64,000 bases of DNA from contig NZ_JAARML010000006.1 in NCBI RefSeq assembly GCF_011759375.1, positions 62,001 to 126,000 on the forward strand, written 5' to 3'. A program made the position numbers and the translations under genes. Within the stretch, counting starts at the first letter, position 1. Every line of letters starts with the position of its first letter. The stretch comes from Paraflavitalea devenefica (lineage in GTDB: Bacteria > Bacteroidota > Bacteroidia > Chitinophagales > Chitinophagaceae). Shown one piece after another: positions 17,886 to 25,855 of this stretch. The notes under the pieces were generated by a model that saw nothing but the letters and a program-made list of their open reading frames with translations, searched no databases and was not told the DNA's origin.

Positions 17886-17919
17886 TTTGCGTTCCTTGAA
17901 GGGCACTGTTATACCTTTG
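17886..17919 (+). promoter_or_regulatory. Candidate Bacteroidota promoter (TTTG / TAnnTTTG)
   Basis: TTTG at 17886-17889 and TACCTTTG at 17912-17919 match the -33 and -7 elements of Bacteroidota housekeeping promoters, separated by 22 bases. The implied start near 17925 gives a leader of about 30 bases to the ATG at 17954. It marks the end of the heptose operon. Confidence 0.6.
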
Positions 17920-17953
17920 CCCCTTTACCTATCACGTTGATTGTACTTATATT

Positions 17954-18964
17954 ATGAATAACCGGATAATAAAATACTTATCTGCCGGCCTGCTTTTACT
18001 CGCTACCTTCACTGGTAGCAACCACCTGCAGGCACAAAAGATAGCGGCTGCCGACAAGGCTGTTTTGCAAAAAAAGGAAGACTCTTTACAACTATTTTCG
18101 GCCCGCATGGTATTCGACTCCATTACGGCCAACAGGTTCCGGGCCGACAGCTTATTTGTAAAAAGCTTTGTAAGGGCCCTGCTGGTAAAGAACTCCTTCT
18201 ACTACCCTTTTGATTCATTGAACATCTCCAAACTGTATGCGCCTGACAGCAGTTTCCGCATTTTCACCTGGCAGATGAAGAAAGATGAATATATATACCA
18301 CCAGAAAGGCGCTATACAGATGCAAACAAAGGATGGCTCCCTGAAATTATTCCCCTTGTTTGATGTGTCTATGTTCACCAGGAACCCGATGGACTCCGTG
18401 CGCACCCGCCTGAACTGGATTGGCGCCATTTACTACCGCATCATTCAGAAAGAGCACAATGGTAAAAAGTACTATACGTTGTTTGGCTTTGATGATTTCA
18501 GTGTCAACAGCAACAAAAAATGGATGGAAGTATTATCCTTTAATGAAAAGGGCGAGCCGGTCTTTGGGGGTCCCTTCTTCTCTTATAAGGATGATTCCGT
18601 CAAAAAACCGGTACAGCCAAGATTTAGTATTCAATACAAGAAAGAGGCAAGGACCTTCCTGAATTATGATCCGGAATTAGACGTCATACTCGTAGATCAC
18701 CTCATCTCAGAAAGTGATGAACCGGAAAAGAAATGGACCTATATACCCGATGGCGATTATGAAGCCTTCAAATGGCAGAACGGTCAGTGGGTGCACGTCA
18801 ACAAACTCTTCAACCAGATGAGGAAGGACGGCGATTTCCCGAAAGAAGCATTGATCTATGATGATGCCGGCAATGCCAATGAGCGCCAGTTGGAAGAAGC
18901 TTCCCAACGCAACCTGGAGAAAGCAAAGAAACAACCGGCGCCACCGAAGAAGAAAGGCAATTAG
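17954..18964 (+). CDS. Secreted hypothetical protein
   Basis: 336 residues. The signal peptide is MNNRIIKYLSAGLLLLATFT followed by GSNHLQA, with mature QKIAAADKAV. The mature protein is soluble, rich in aromatic and charged residues (MVFDSITANRFRADSLFVKS; FTWQMKKDEYIYHQKGAIQM; FGFDDFSVNSNKKWMEVLSF) and ends in a basic Pro/Lys tail (KKQPAPPKKKGN). I do not recognise a family, although such proteins look like lineage-conserved periplasmic proteins of Chitinophagaceae. It has its own promoter and a long inverted-repeat terminator after the stop, so it appears monocistronic. Confidence 0.75.
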   Translation: MNNRIIKYLSAGLLLLATFTGSNHLQAQKIAAADKAVLQKKEDSLQLFSARMVFDSITANRFRADSLFVKSFVRALLVKNSFYYPFDSLNISKLYAPDSSFRIFTWQMKKDEYIYHQKGAIQMQTKDGSLKLFPLFDVSMFTRNPMDSVRTRLNWIGAIYYRIIQKEHNGKKYYTLFGFDDFSVNSNKKWMEVLSFNEKGEPVFGGPFFSYKDDSVKKPVQPRFSIQYKKEARTFLNYDPELDVILVDHLISESDEPEKKWTYIPDGDYEAFKWQNGQWVHVNKLFNQMRKDGDFPKEALIYDDAGNANERQLEEASQRNLEKAKKQPAPPKKKGN

Positions 18965-18969
18965 GTTAC

Positions 18970-19121
18970 GGGTTTCGTGTTTAGTGTTCCGGGTTGCTAC
19001 CGCAAATCGGGCAGACAGACAATTTCGTTACAACCTGATTTGGTAAAAAGCCGCAAACAGCAACTCTATCTTTTGTCAACAGCTTACACCTAAAGAACCC
19101 GAAACCCAAAACTCCAAACCC
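18970..19121. repeat. Long imperfect inverted repeat between convergent genes (word-like bidirectional terminator)
   Basis: Arms 18970-18995 and 19096-19121 are 26 bases each and match as an inverted repeat with 5 mismatches. Both are built from the word GGGTTTCG/CGGGTT. They fill the gap between the convergent hypothetical gene (stop 18964) and the bPH gene (stop 19129), with about 100 bases between the arms. The left arm ends in CGGGTTGCTACCGCA, almost the same as CGGGTTGCTGCCGCA at 38740-38754 in another spacer, so the element is dispersed. Likely a terminator for both genes. Confidence 0.65.
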
Positions 19122-19128
19122 GAAACGC

Positions 19129-19776
19129 TTACTGCCCAAGTAATTTATTCTTAGCCTTGTTGTATTCTTCTTCAGTGAGTATCCCCTGCTGCTTAAGCTG
19201 GAACAGCTTTTCCAGTTCAGAAGCTATATTATGAGTGGGAGCGCCCACGGCTGCACTGGTAGCAGTGGTAGTGGTAGAAGCCCATCCCATGGCTGCCGCC
19301 ATTTGTTTGGCCTGGCTGGTCAGTTGCAGGTTCTTGTATTCTGACTGGGCCAGTGTGATCGTATCTTTCAGCCGTTTGGGACTATGCACATTGTAGTAAT
19401 CGGTGGCGCCTATTTCTGCAGCGGTCTGTATCTCCACATGACCGTAGTTAAAAATGCGCCCCCATATCGTCTGATCGTAGGATACATTATTGATCTTTTC
19501 CAGGGGGCTCTCCTTGGCATAGTGGTTCAGCAATCCTGTTTCATCAATCACCCGGTAATTGGTAACCACCCAGATATCCACTTTCCAGCTCCACCAGGCA
19601 AACAGGCAATACAAGGCGCCTGCCAGGGCAGCAATCCATCCCCAATACTGTACAAAGCCGATTAAAACAGACGCAGCAATACCTGTTACCAGCAGCAGTA
19701 CCGGCACGATCAGTTGCAGCCAGCTTCTGTGGGTAACCAATAATATAGTTTCATCTTTCTGAAGGGGTGTCCGCAT
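19129..19776 (-). CDS. bPH (bacterial PH-like) and SHOCT domain membrane protein
   Basis: 215 residues. Two adjacent membrane helices (LQLIVPVLLLVTGIAASVLI and WIAALAGALYCLFAWWSW) are followed by a YdbS/YvcR-type bPH domain (VTNYRVIDETGLLNHYAKES, PLEKINNVSYDQTIWGRIFN). After an Ala/Thr-rich linker the C-terminus is a short SHOCT domain (ELEKLFQLKQQGILTEEEYN, AKNKLL). Such proteins sit in the inner membrane with the PH-like domain in the cytoplasm. Their role is unknown, and SHOCT domains are thought to mediate oligomerisation. Single minus-strand gene. Confidence 0.85.
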   Translation of the reverse strand: MRTPLQKDETILLVTHRSWLQLIVPVLLLVTGIAASVLIGFVQYWGWIAALAGALYCLFAWWSWKVDIWVVTNYRVIDETGLLNHYAKESPLEKINNVSYDQTIWGRIFNYGHVEIQTAAEIGATDYYNVHSPKRLKDTITLAQSEYKNLQLTSQAKQMAAAMGWASTTTTATSAAVGAPTHNIASELEKLFQLKQQGILTEEEYNKAKNKLLGQ

Positions 19777-19814
19777 GGGAAATATTTAGATAATAAATGT
19801 AATACTTTCTATTA

Positions 19815-19836
19815 TGTCAGGCTGAGCCCGTCGAAG
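19815..19836. repeat. Half copy of the TGTCAGGCTGAG palindromic repeat
   Basis: This 22-base stretch differs at one position from the left arm of the palindrome at 23647-23692 but lacks the right arm. It lies between two minus-strand genes, 38 bases upstream of the bPH gene. It is a solo arm of a dispersed repeat family. Confidence 0.7.
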
Positions 19837-19879
19837 CCTCTTTACAACTTTTAACCTTTTTACCTCGTTGCCTCTACAC

Positions 19880-20950
19880 TTACCGGTAACAAGCCTGCCT
19901 CGCCAGCCATTCTTTTATCAATTTATTCCACTTATCCTGTATAGCATGGTTCATGCCATGACGGGTTTCTGTATCATACTGCTTTTGCAGGGCACTCATC
20001 TCCTGTTGCTTCTGAGCAGCGATCAGTTCCAGCGTTTCAAGGTAATTACTCTTTGTAAGCTTTTGCTGCCGCATGGTATCGGCCAGCTCACAGGCTTTAA
20101 TAGCGGTAATATCAAAATGCCCCTGCTCATGCATGAGCACCTGCGCATTGTCGTGGTATTTTTTAAGGTACCAGGACTTCCTTTTATCAAAATAGGGCGT
20201 GATCAACACATGCACCCTGATCAGTCCGTTATCGAAATCCGTGGAATATCTTACTGCGATAGCGTCGGCCGTGCTGGCCGCTGCGCGGGAAAGTTCATCG
20301 GGCGTTGCCCTGAAATCATAGGGTGTTAAAAGCCGGGCCGGTGAATAACCCAGGAGGTTGGTGTCTTTGGGAGTAGGCTCAATCGTTACCGTGAGCGTAA
20401 CCGGCGCATCGGATGAATAGATCAACTTATTCTTCCCCCACCAGTTGTCAAATTCCAGCAGGCTGTTCCGGAGGTTCTGGCGCACCAGGTCTTCTATATG
20501 CCTGAAAATATCGCCCATCGTTTGCACTTCTCCCCGACCTCTGTATTCAGTAATCTTTGTGCCTTTTACAAAGAAAGCAACGGTCGTAACCGCTTCTATT
20601 TTTGTTCTCAGGCCGCTGGCCAACTCCTGTATGTGCAGTTCAGTAATATGCAGTTCTACCGCAGTGGAGGTGGTATCCTGGCCAAAACTCTTGCGAATGA
20701 GCCCGCTGATGGCAGTGGCGGTTCCCTGTTCAAAACTAATAGCCGTATTCTTCTTCCCGAATACGCCTGTCCTGAGCTCACCGATCGTAGCCGTATCGGC
20801 CCGGTCGTCTGTAACGGTAACAACATGGTAATGCTGTAACCGCTGGCCGGGGTCTTCCTCCCTGAACCGGATATAGCGGGTATTCTGTTGGGCTAACAGT
20901 AAATGAGTTGATGACAACAATATCACCAACAGCCATAGCTTTCGATACAT
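19880..20950 (-). CDS. DUF922-type secreted protein with HExxH motif
   Basis: 356 residues. The signal peptide is MYRKLWLLVILLSSTHLLLA. The N-terminal half (to about 180) is a beta-rich unknown domain. The C-terminal half has LMHEQGHFDITAIKACELAD with H274-E-Q-G-H278, the putative zinc site of DUF922, preceded by WYLKKYHDNAQV. DUF922 is a predicted periplasmic zinc peptidase family with no firmly known substrate. It is the only gene between lepA and the bPH gene and starts 33 bases after lepA ends, so co-transcription with lepA is possible. The peptidase activity is inferred. Confidence 0.75.
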   Translation of the reverse strand: MYRKLWLLVILLSSTHLLLAQQNTRYIRFREEDPGQRLQHYHVVTVTDDRADTATIGELRTGVFGKKNTAISFEQGTATAISGLIRKSFGQDTTSTAVELHITELHIQELASGLRTKIEAVTTVAFFVKGTKITEYRGRGEVQTMGDIFRHIEDLVRQNLRNSLLEFDNWWGKNKLIYSSDAPVTLTVTIEPTPKDTNLLGYSPARLLTPYDFRATPDELSRAAASTADAIAVRYSTDFDNGLIRVHVLITPYFDKRKSWYLKKYHDNAQVLMHEQGHFDITAIKACELADTMRQQKLTKSNYLETLELIAAQKQQEMSALQKQYDTETRHGMNHAIQDKWNKLIKEWLARQACYR

Positions 20951-20983
20951 ACTGCAGCAATATAAGAAAGAAGGGGCATTTCA

Positions 20984-22777
20984 TCAATCGTCCAGCTTCA
21001 GTACGGCCAGGAAAGCTTCCTGGGGTACTTCCACGTTACCGATCTGGCGCATGCGCTTCTTACCTTCCTTCTGCTTTTCCAGCAGTTTACGCTTACGGCT
21101 GATATCACCGCCATAACACTTGGCGGTAACGTCCTTACGCATAGCGGAGATGGTTTCCCGCGCCAGTACTTTAGCGCCAACGGCCGCCTGGATGGCAATC
21201 TGGAATTGCTGACGTGGTAAAAGCTCCTTTAGCTTCTCGCAGAGCCTGCGGCCAAATTCCTGCGAACGGCCACGGTGGATCAGGGCGCTGAGGGCATCCA
21301 CTTTGTCATTGTTGAGCAGGATATCCATTTTTACGATATCACTTTCGCGGTAACCAATGGGATGGTAGTCGAAAGAAGCATAGCCACGGGTTTGGCTCTT
21401 CAGCTTATCATAGAAGTCGAATACGATCTCTGTAAGTGGCATTTCAAACTGCAGTTCTACCCGTGTAGTGGTCAGGTAGCTCTGGTTGAGCAGTATACCC
21501 CGCTTGCCAAGGCAAAGGGTCATGATATTACCAATATACTCTGGCTTGGTAATGATCTGAGCCTTGATGAAAGGCTCTTCAATCCGGTCTGTTTTTACCG
21601 GATCGGGAAACTCAGTAGGGTTGTTCACGATCACCTTCTCTCCTTTTGTGGTGTAGGCGATAAAGCTTACGTTGGGAACAGTGGTGATCACCGTTTGGTC
21701 AAACTCCCTTTCCAGTCGCTCCTGGATGATCTCCATGTGCAGCATGCCGAGGAATCCGCAACGGAAACCAAAGCCAAGGGCCTGGGAAGTTTCCAGTTCA
21801 TAGGTAAGAGAAGCGTCATTTAACTGCAGTTTATCCATGCAATCACGCAATTCCTCAAACTCATCTGTATTGACGGGGAAGATGCCCGCGAATACCATGG
21901 GTTTCACTTCCTGGAAACCTTTAATGATCTCCTGGGTGGGATTGGCGGAAAGCGTAATGGTGTCCCCTACTTTTACCTCTTTGGCATTCTTGATACCGGT
22001 AATGATGTATCCTACATCGCCGCAGGTAACTTCTTTTTTCTCCGTCATCTTCAGCTTCAGGATACCCACTTCATCTGCTTCATACTCCTGTCCGGTAGAC
22101 ACGAATTTTACCTTATCACCTTTCCGGATAGAACCATTGACAATACGGTAGTACACAATGATACCCCGGAAACTATTGAATACGCTGTCAAAGATCAGGG
22201 CCTGCAGGGGATCGTCGGGCTTGCCTTTGGGGGCAGGGATACGTTCTACAATGGCCTCTAAAATGCCATCCACACCTATACCGGTACGGCCACTGGCCAG
22301 CAGGATGTCTTCCGGTTTGCAGCCAATCAATTCAATGATCTGGTCCTGCACCTCTTCGATCATGGCCCCGTCCATATCAATTTTATTGATAACGGGTATG
22401 ATTTCCAGGTCATTATCTATAGCCAGGTACAGGTTGCTGATCGTTTGCGCCTGGATACCCTGGGTAGCATCTACCAGCAGCAGGGCGCCTTCGCAGGCGG
22501 CCAGGGCGCGGCTCACTTCATAGCTGAAGTCAACGTGGCCGGGTGTATCAATCAGGTTCAGGATGTACTCCTGACCGTCTTTATGCTTGTAATTGATCTG
22601 GATTGCGTGGCTCTTGATGGTAATACCCTTCTCCCTTTCCAGGTCCATATCATCCAGCACCTGGTCCATCATTTCCCGCTCACTGATCGTGTTCGTGGTT
22701 TGTAACAGTCTGTCTGCCAGGGTACTCTTTCCGTGGTCAATATGGGCGATAATACAAAAATTGCGGATATTCTTCAT
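20984..22777 (-). CDS. lepA: Elongation factor 4 (ribosomal back-translocase)
   Basis: 597 residues, the family length. IRNFCIIAHIDHGKSTLADR is the P-loop and DTPGHVDFSYEVSRALAACE is the G3 region. VINKIDMDGA is G4. The LepA-specific C-terminal domain ends VGAKVLARETISAMRKDVTA, KCYGGDISRKRKLLEKQKEG, KKRMRQIGNVEVPQEAFLAV. It is a GTPase on the ribosome that helps translation under ionic stress. A TAnnTTTG promoter box lies 29 bases before the start codon on the minus strand. Confidence 0.98.
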   Translation of the reverse strand: MKNIRNFCIIAHIDHGKSTLADRLLQTTNTISEREMMDQVLDDMDLEREKGITIKSHAIQINYKHKDGQEYILNLIDTPGHVDFSYEVSRALAACEGALLLVDATQGIQAQTISNLYLAIDNDLEIIPVINKIDMDGAMIEEVQDQIIELIGCKPEDILLASGRTGIGVDGILEAIVERIPAPKGKPDDPLQALIFDSVFNSFRGIIVYYRIVNGSIRKGDKVKFVSTGQEYEADEVGILKLKMTEKKEVTCGDVGYIITGIKNAKEVKVGDTITLSANPTQEIIKGFQEVKPMVFAGIFPVNTDEFEELRDCMDKLQLNDASLTYELETSQALGFGFRCGFLGMLHMEIIQERLEREFDQTVITTVPNVSFIAYTTKGEKVIVNNPTEFPDPVKTDRIEEPFIKAQIITKPEYIGNIMTLCLGKRGILLNQSYLTTTRVELQFEMPLTEIVFDFYDKLKSQTRGYASFDYHPIGYRESDIVKMDILLNNDKVDALSALIHRGRSQEFGRRLCEKLKELLPRQQFQIAIQAAVGAKVLARETISAMRKDVTAKCYGGDISRKRKLLEKQKEGKKRMRQIGNVEVPQEAFLAVLKLDD

Positions 22778-22805
22778 GTACGTTGCTTCCTCTGTTTAGG
22801 AGGTG

Positions 22806-22813
22806 CAAAAGTA
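22806..22813 (-). promoter_or_regulatory. Candidate -7 promoter box for lepA
   Basis: On the minus strand this reads TACTTTTG, matching TAnnTTTG exactly. The implied start is near 22800, leaving a leader of about 22 bases to the lepA ATG at 22777. It lies just downstream of the terminator of the preceding minus-strand gene. No clear -33 element. Confidence 0.5.
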
Positions 22814-22837
22814 GTTGATTTTGGGGAGTCTAAGCAT

Positions 22838-22869
22838 AAAAAAGTCTCCCACACCCGGTGCGGAAGACT
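22838..22869 (-). terminator. Rho-independent terminator after the 22894-23394 gene
   Basis: Read on the minus strand, AGTCTTCCGCACC pairs with GGGTGTGGGAGACT (two G-U pairs) and is followed by a run of six T. It lies 25 bases after the stop of the minus-strand gene at 22894 and separates it from lepA. Confidence 0.85.
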
Positions 22870-22893
22870 GTCAATATCTTGTTGGGAGAGCTA

Positions 22894-23394
22894 TTAATTC
22901 TTATCGTATACAAACGTGTTCTTCGTTTCACCGCGTGGTGAAACGGAAGTCACATCGAGGGAGAGCGCTTTACCGCCTTCCAGCAGCTTCCAGATCTCTG
23001 TTGTTTTTATTTCAAAAGTATTGCCGTCGCGCTCAAAATTGATCGTGGAATTAATCGTCAGCTCTTCTCCGCCGGCGCTCCAGGTGGAAGTGGATACTTT
23101 TTTGGAGTTGCCAAATACCGTGCTTTCTGTGGGCTTGCCATCAAACGTGACCTTTTCAGAAGTGGTTCTTGCTTCCCCATTGGGCGTATTGGAAGTACGC
23201 TCTATCACAAGGGCATCACCATCGGCGGTGACTTTGATCTTTTGGGCATTCATCCGGAAACGTCCTTCACTGAGCTTGCTTTTCTTCTCATTGAAAGTCC
23301 ATTCCCCTTTAAAATCGGCATTAACGATAAGGCTGGCAGCACTGCCCATGATAGCAATGCCCACCAATAAAATGGCGGCGAATCGGGTCTTCAT
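22894..23394 (-). CDS. Secreted lipocalin-size hypothetical protein
   Basis: 166 residues with signal peptide MKTRFAAILLVGIAIMGSAA and mature SLIVNADFKGEWTFNEKKSK. The rest is almost entirely beta-strand with alternating residues (KIKVTADGDALVIERTSNTP; TFEIKTTEIWKLLEGGKALS; LDVTSVSPRGETKNTFVYDK). The FKG-x-W-x-x-(N/D)-x-x-KS-(K/T) start followed by beta-strands is common in small Bacteroidota proteins that form lipocalin-like barrels. Ligand and role are unknown. It is monocistronic with a strong terminator. Confidence 0.75.
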   Translation of the reverse strand: MKTRFAAILLVGIAIMGSAASLIVNADFKGEWTFNEKKSKLSEGRFRMNAQKIKVTADGDALVIERTSNTPNGEARTTSEKVTFDGKPTESTVFGNSKKVSTSTWSAGGEELTINSTINFERDGNTFEIKTTEIWKLLEGGKALSLDVTSVSPRGETKNTFVYDKN

Positions 23395-23646
23395 AAACCT
23401 GGTTTTGAGTGTGTTAAAAGGAAAGAAAGTTAGGATTTATCTTTTAATCTCCGCTGCATATAATTTTTATTAATTTGTACGTTAATAACCCTTTCGCAAA
23501 CACTATTTTCCTGCAGACCACCTCCTGCTTATCCCATTAAGGGAAATCAATAACACCATTGGGAAACATTATCAAAACCTTGCCGGTATAACCTGTTTGT
23601 AGTCAACCTATGCCAGACAGGTATACGATTTGAAAAAAGAGATAGG

Positions 23647-23692
23647 TGTCAGGCTGAGCCTGTCGAAGCCCTTCGACAAGCTCAGGGTGACA
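23647..23692. repeat. Dispersed palindromic repeat (REP-like), full copy
   Basis: Arms 23647-23668 and 23671-23692 (22 bases each, 2-base spacer) pair with 3 mismatches. The sequence, TGTCAGGCTGAGCCTGTCGA and its complement arm ending CAAGCTCAGGGTGACA, belongs to a palindrome that I recall being scattered in many bacterial genomes and mis-translated as RLSLSKPFDKLRVT. Here it lies directly upstream of the T9SS-protein start codon. A solo arm is at 19815-19836. Confidence 0.85.
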
Positions 23693-24922
23693 ATGCTGAA
23701 TCCTGTACTTATGAACCCACTTGTACCCAACCGTAAACAGATCATTGTATCTACTGTAAGCGTGGCCTTTCCGGATTACTTCCTGAGAAGGCGCGTACTG
23801 ATCACCCTGCTGTTATTGACAGCCTTCTACCTGCGCATCAACGCGCAGGCAGTATCAGAAGTCATCACCGATTATAATGGCTATTGGAAAAGCCGGCAGA
23901 ACAGTATCAGCCCTGTAAAGCCCGATAACAGCCACAACATGCTGGCCTTTACCTTCAATGGCACCCGCTACTCCACCGGTGTGAACGATGCCCTGCTCAC
24001 TTCCAGGGGCGATGTTTTTGTGCCGGGCGATTACCGGGCCTTACAGGTATACTCCATCGCCAACCCCACCAACGCGAATACCAAAATTGGTTTGGGCGCC
24101 TTGTATGATGGTGTACACAATGGCCCTTCCAACCCACGGCCTTCCAATAACATTGCCCAGTACCTGACAGATGGTATAAACGGGCTCAACCTCGGCACCG
24201 GTATAGCCAACCTGCCGGCCGGAGAAATTATGTTTGCTTTAACTGGTTTACAATCGCAATTCATTGGCGATGGCATTCCCGATCTGCTGGTAACACAGAT
24301 AGCTGACCCTTCGAGTTCAGCAGACAGTTATGAATTTACAGATGCGAATGGCAACAGGATCGGCAATAAAGTAGATGTGGTGATCAATACGGTTCCGAGA
24401 GTAGGCGTATGGGTGGCCGACTTCTATGATGTCAATACAAACCCTATGGCCCTGATCGCCGGCTTTACGCAAACAGAAAGGAATATCCGTATATGGGGAG
24501 CTGATTTCAGCGCATTCGGCATCAACAGCAGCAACGTGCATGATGTGGTATACTTCAGGATACGGATCAGCGGCGATAGCGATGTAGCGTTTGTAGCTTA
24601 CAACAACCAGGCGGTGAGTGTAGGTGGCCTCCTGCCCTATTACAATCAGCCTGGCAGGACAAACAATCCCAGCGAACCAACTACAAAGACCCAGGCTTAT
24701 CCCAATCCCTTCACCAACAAACTGATCCTAAAACACCAGCCGGCTACCGGTGAGGAACAATACACCCTCTACAATATACAGGGTGTAGCCTTATTGCAGC
24801 ATAGACCGGTAAAAGGCAGTGTGCAAAGCACTTTCGATACGCAGCAGCTTCCTGCAGACACTTACGTACTCGTATTATCCAACGGTAAAGAACAACATAC
24901 TGAACTACTGGTGAAAAAATAG
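23693..24922 (+). CDS. T9SS-secreted hypothetical protein
   Basis: 409 residues from the ATG at 23693. ATG 23711 is also possible. The open frame extends up to 23630, but those codons translate the palindromic repeat and are not protein. A long basic n-region precedes the signal core RRRVLITLLLLTAFYLRINA, with mature QAVSEVITDYNGYWKS. The middle part is a beta-rich unknown domain, with ITDYNGYWKS and WVADFYDVN being typical of secreted Bacteroidota proteins of unknown function. The C-terminal 75 residues (TQAYPNPFTNKLILKHQ to LPADTYVLVLSNG, HTELLVKK) form a type A sorting domain for export by the type IX system and attachment to the surface. Confidence 0.8.
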   Translation: MLNPVLMNPLVPNRKQIIVSTVSVAFPDYFLRRRVLITLLLLTAFYLRINAQAVSEVITDYNGYWKSRQNSISPVKPDNSHNMLAFTFNGTRYSTGVNDALLTSRGDVFVPGDYRALQVYSIANPTNANTKIGLGALYDGVHNGPSNPRPSNNIAQYLTDGINGLNLGTGIANLPAGEIMFALTGLQSQFIGDGIPDLLVTQIADPSSSADSYEFTDANGNRIGNKVDVVINTVPRVGVWVADFYDVNTNPMALIAGFTQTERNIRIWGADFSAFGINSSNVHDVVYFRIRISGDSDVAFVAYNNQAVSVGGLLPYYNQPGRTNNPSEPTTKTQAYPNPFTNKLILKHQPATGEEQYTLYNIQGVALLQHRPVKGSVQSTFDTQQLPADTYVLVLSNGKEQHTELLVKK

Positions 24923-24961
24923 TGGTATACTTGTACTGCTGTTACAGGATATAATGGATCT

Positions 24962-24978
24962 TAGACCTGTCAGGTCTA
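24962..24978 (+). terminator. Short hairpin after the T9SS-protein gene
   Basis: TAGACCTGTCAGGTCTA is a perfect 7-bp stem with a 3-base loop, 40 bases after the stop at 24922. The U-tract is weak (ATAATTC), so termination is only likely. The same ACCTGTCAGGT core is common as an intergenic hairpin in Bacteroidota by my recollection. Confidence 0.45.
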
Positions 24979-25036
24979 TAATTCGTATACGAGACTTCAG
25001 ACTTTTCCTTACATTCGTGATAAACTTAATGTGATT

Positions 25037-25294
25037 ATGGACCTGAAAACCCTTTTTGAACAAGCTGCTGAAGAGAGCAAAACATTATCCGACCGTCCGA
25101 GCAATGATACCCTGCTGCAACTGTACTCCCTGTACAAACAAGCTACTGAAGGCGATGTGAATGTAGACCCACCGGCTAATCCATTTGATTTTGTATCCAA
25201 AGCCAAGTTTGAAGCCTGGGCAGGTTTAAAGGGGAAAACCAAAGAAGCTGCCATGCAGGAATACATTAACCTGGTAGGAAAGTTAAAAGGCTAA
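25037..25294 (+). CDS. Acyl-CoA-binding protein
   Basis: 85 residues from the ATG at 25037. A GTG two codons earlier is the alternative. It has the ACBP signature: LKTLFEQAAEESKTLSDRPS, then LLQLYSLYKQATEGDVN, the conserved FDFVSKAKFEAWAGLKGKTK, and AAMQEYINLVGKL. The residues Y (in LYSLYKQAT), K (in KAKFEAW) and the second W-containing helix bind CoA. It is a cytoplasmic carrier of medium- and long-chain acyl-CoA, mainly eukaryotic but known in Bacteroidota. It stands alone, 12 bases before a membrane-protein gene. Confidence 0.95.
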   Translation: MDLKTLFEQAAEESKTLSDRPSNDTLLQLYSLYKQATEGDVNVDPPANPFDFVSKAKFEAWAGLKGKTKEAAMQEYINLVGKLKG

Positions 25295-25306
25295 GCTGCC
25301 CGCAGC

Positions 25307-25855
25307 ATGAAAAAAACATTCCTTTACAAGGTTTGGCTCCATGACAAAAAACTGTTCTTCCTAATTACCGGCTTCACGCTGCTGACATTGCTCTTTAATC
25401 TGCTGGGTGATGAAGTAACGCCTTTCTTTGTGTGGGGCATGTACTCTGAAAAGGAACAGCCTGCCACGGAATATCAATTATTAAAGACCACCATTAATGA
25501 CAGCCTCGTTGTAGATGGCTCCTCGGGATATGCTTCCCCCACCCTCTTCTACCTGGGCGCCCCACTGGCCTATTACAGGCGTATAAAGGGAAACAATAAT
25601 ACCGACCCCGTCATTCCTTTCCTGCAGTCAAAAACAGGCGCCGGTTACAAGTTCATCCAACCATTGGAGAAAAAGCTGTTCAATACCGGCCCGCAGCAGC
25701 AGGCCTTCCTCCACTGGTACCGCTGCTACCTGCAACAGGTAATGGGCATCAATATCCATCACCTGAAAATTGATATCCTAGAAGTTCATTACAACAATAC
25801 GCAGCATATTATTACCGATACAGCTTATTTATTTGAAAAATGGGAACGATCCTGA
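25307..25855 (+). CDS. Hypothetical membrane-anchored protein
   Basis: 182 residues. One N-terminal membrane helix (LFFLITGFTLLTLLFNLLG) is followed by TPFFVWGMYSEKEQPATEYQ and a soluble domain with LHWYRCYLQQVMGINIHHLK. No known domain is recognised. It overlaps the next gene by 16 bases, and that gene encodes an HTTM-like membrane protein, so the two probably form a pair at the inner membrane. The F-x-W-x-M-Y-S-x-K segment just after the helix also occurs in proteins next to HTTM-domain genes, by recollection. Function unknown. Confidence 0.7.
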   Translation: MKKTFLYKVWLHDKKLFFLITGFTLLTLLFNLLGDEVTPFFVWGMYSEKEQPATEYQLLKTTINDSLVVDGSSGYASPTLFYLGAPLAYYRRIKGNNNTDPVIPFLQSKTGAGYKFIQPLEKKLFNTGPQQQAFLHWYRCYLQQVMGINIHHLKIDILEVHYNNTQHIITDTAYLFEKWERS

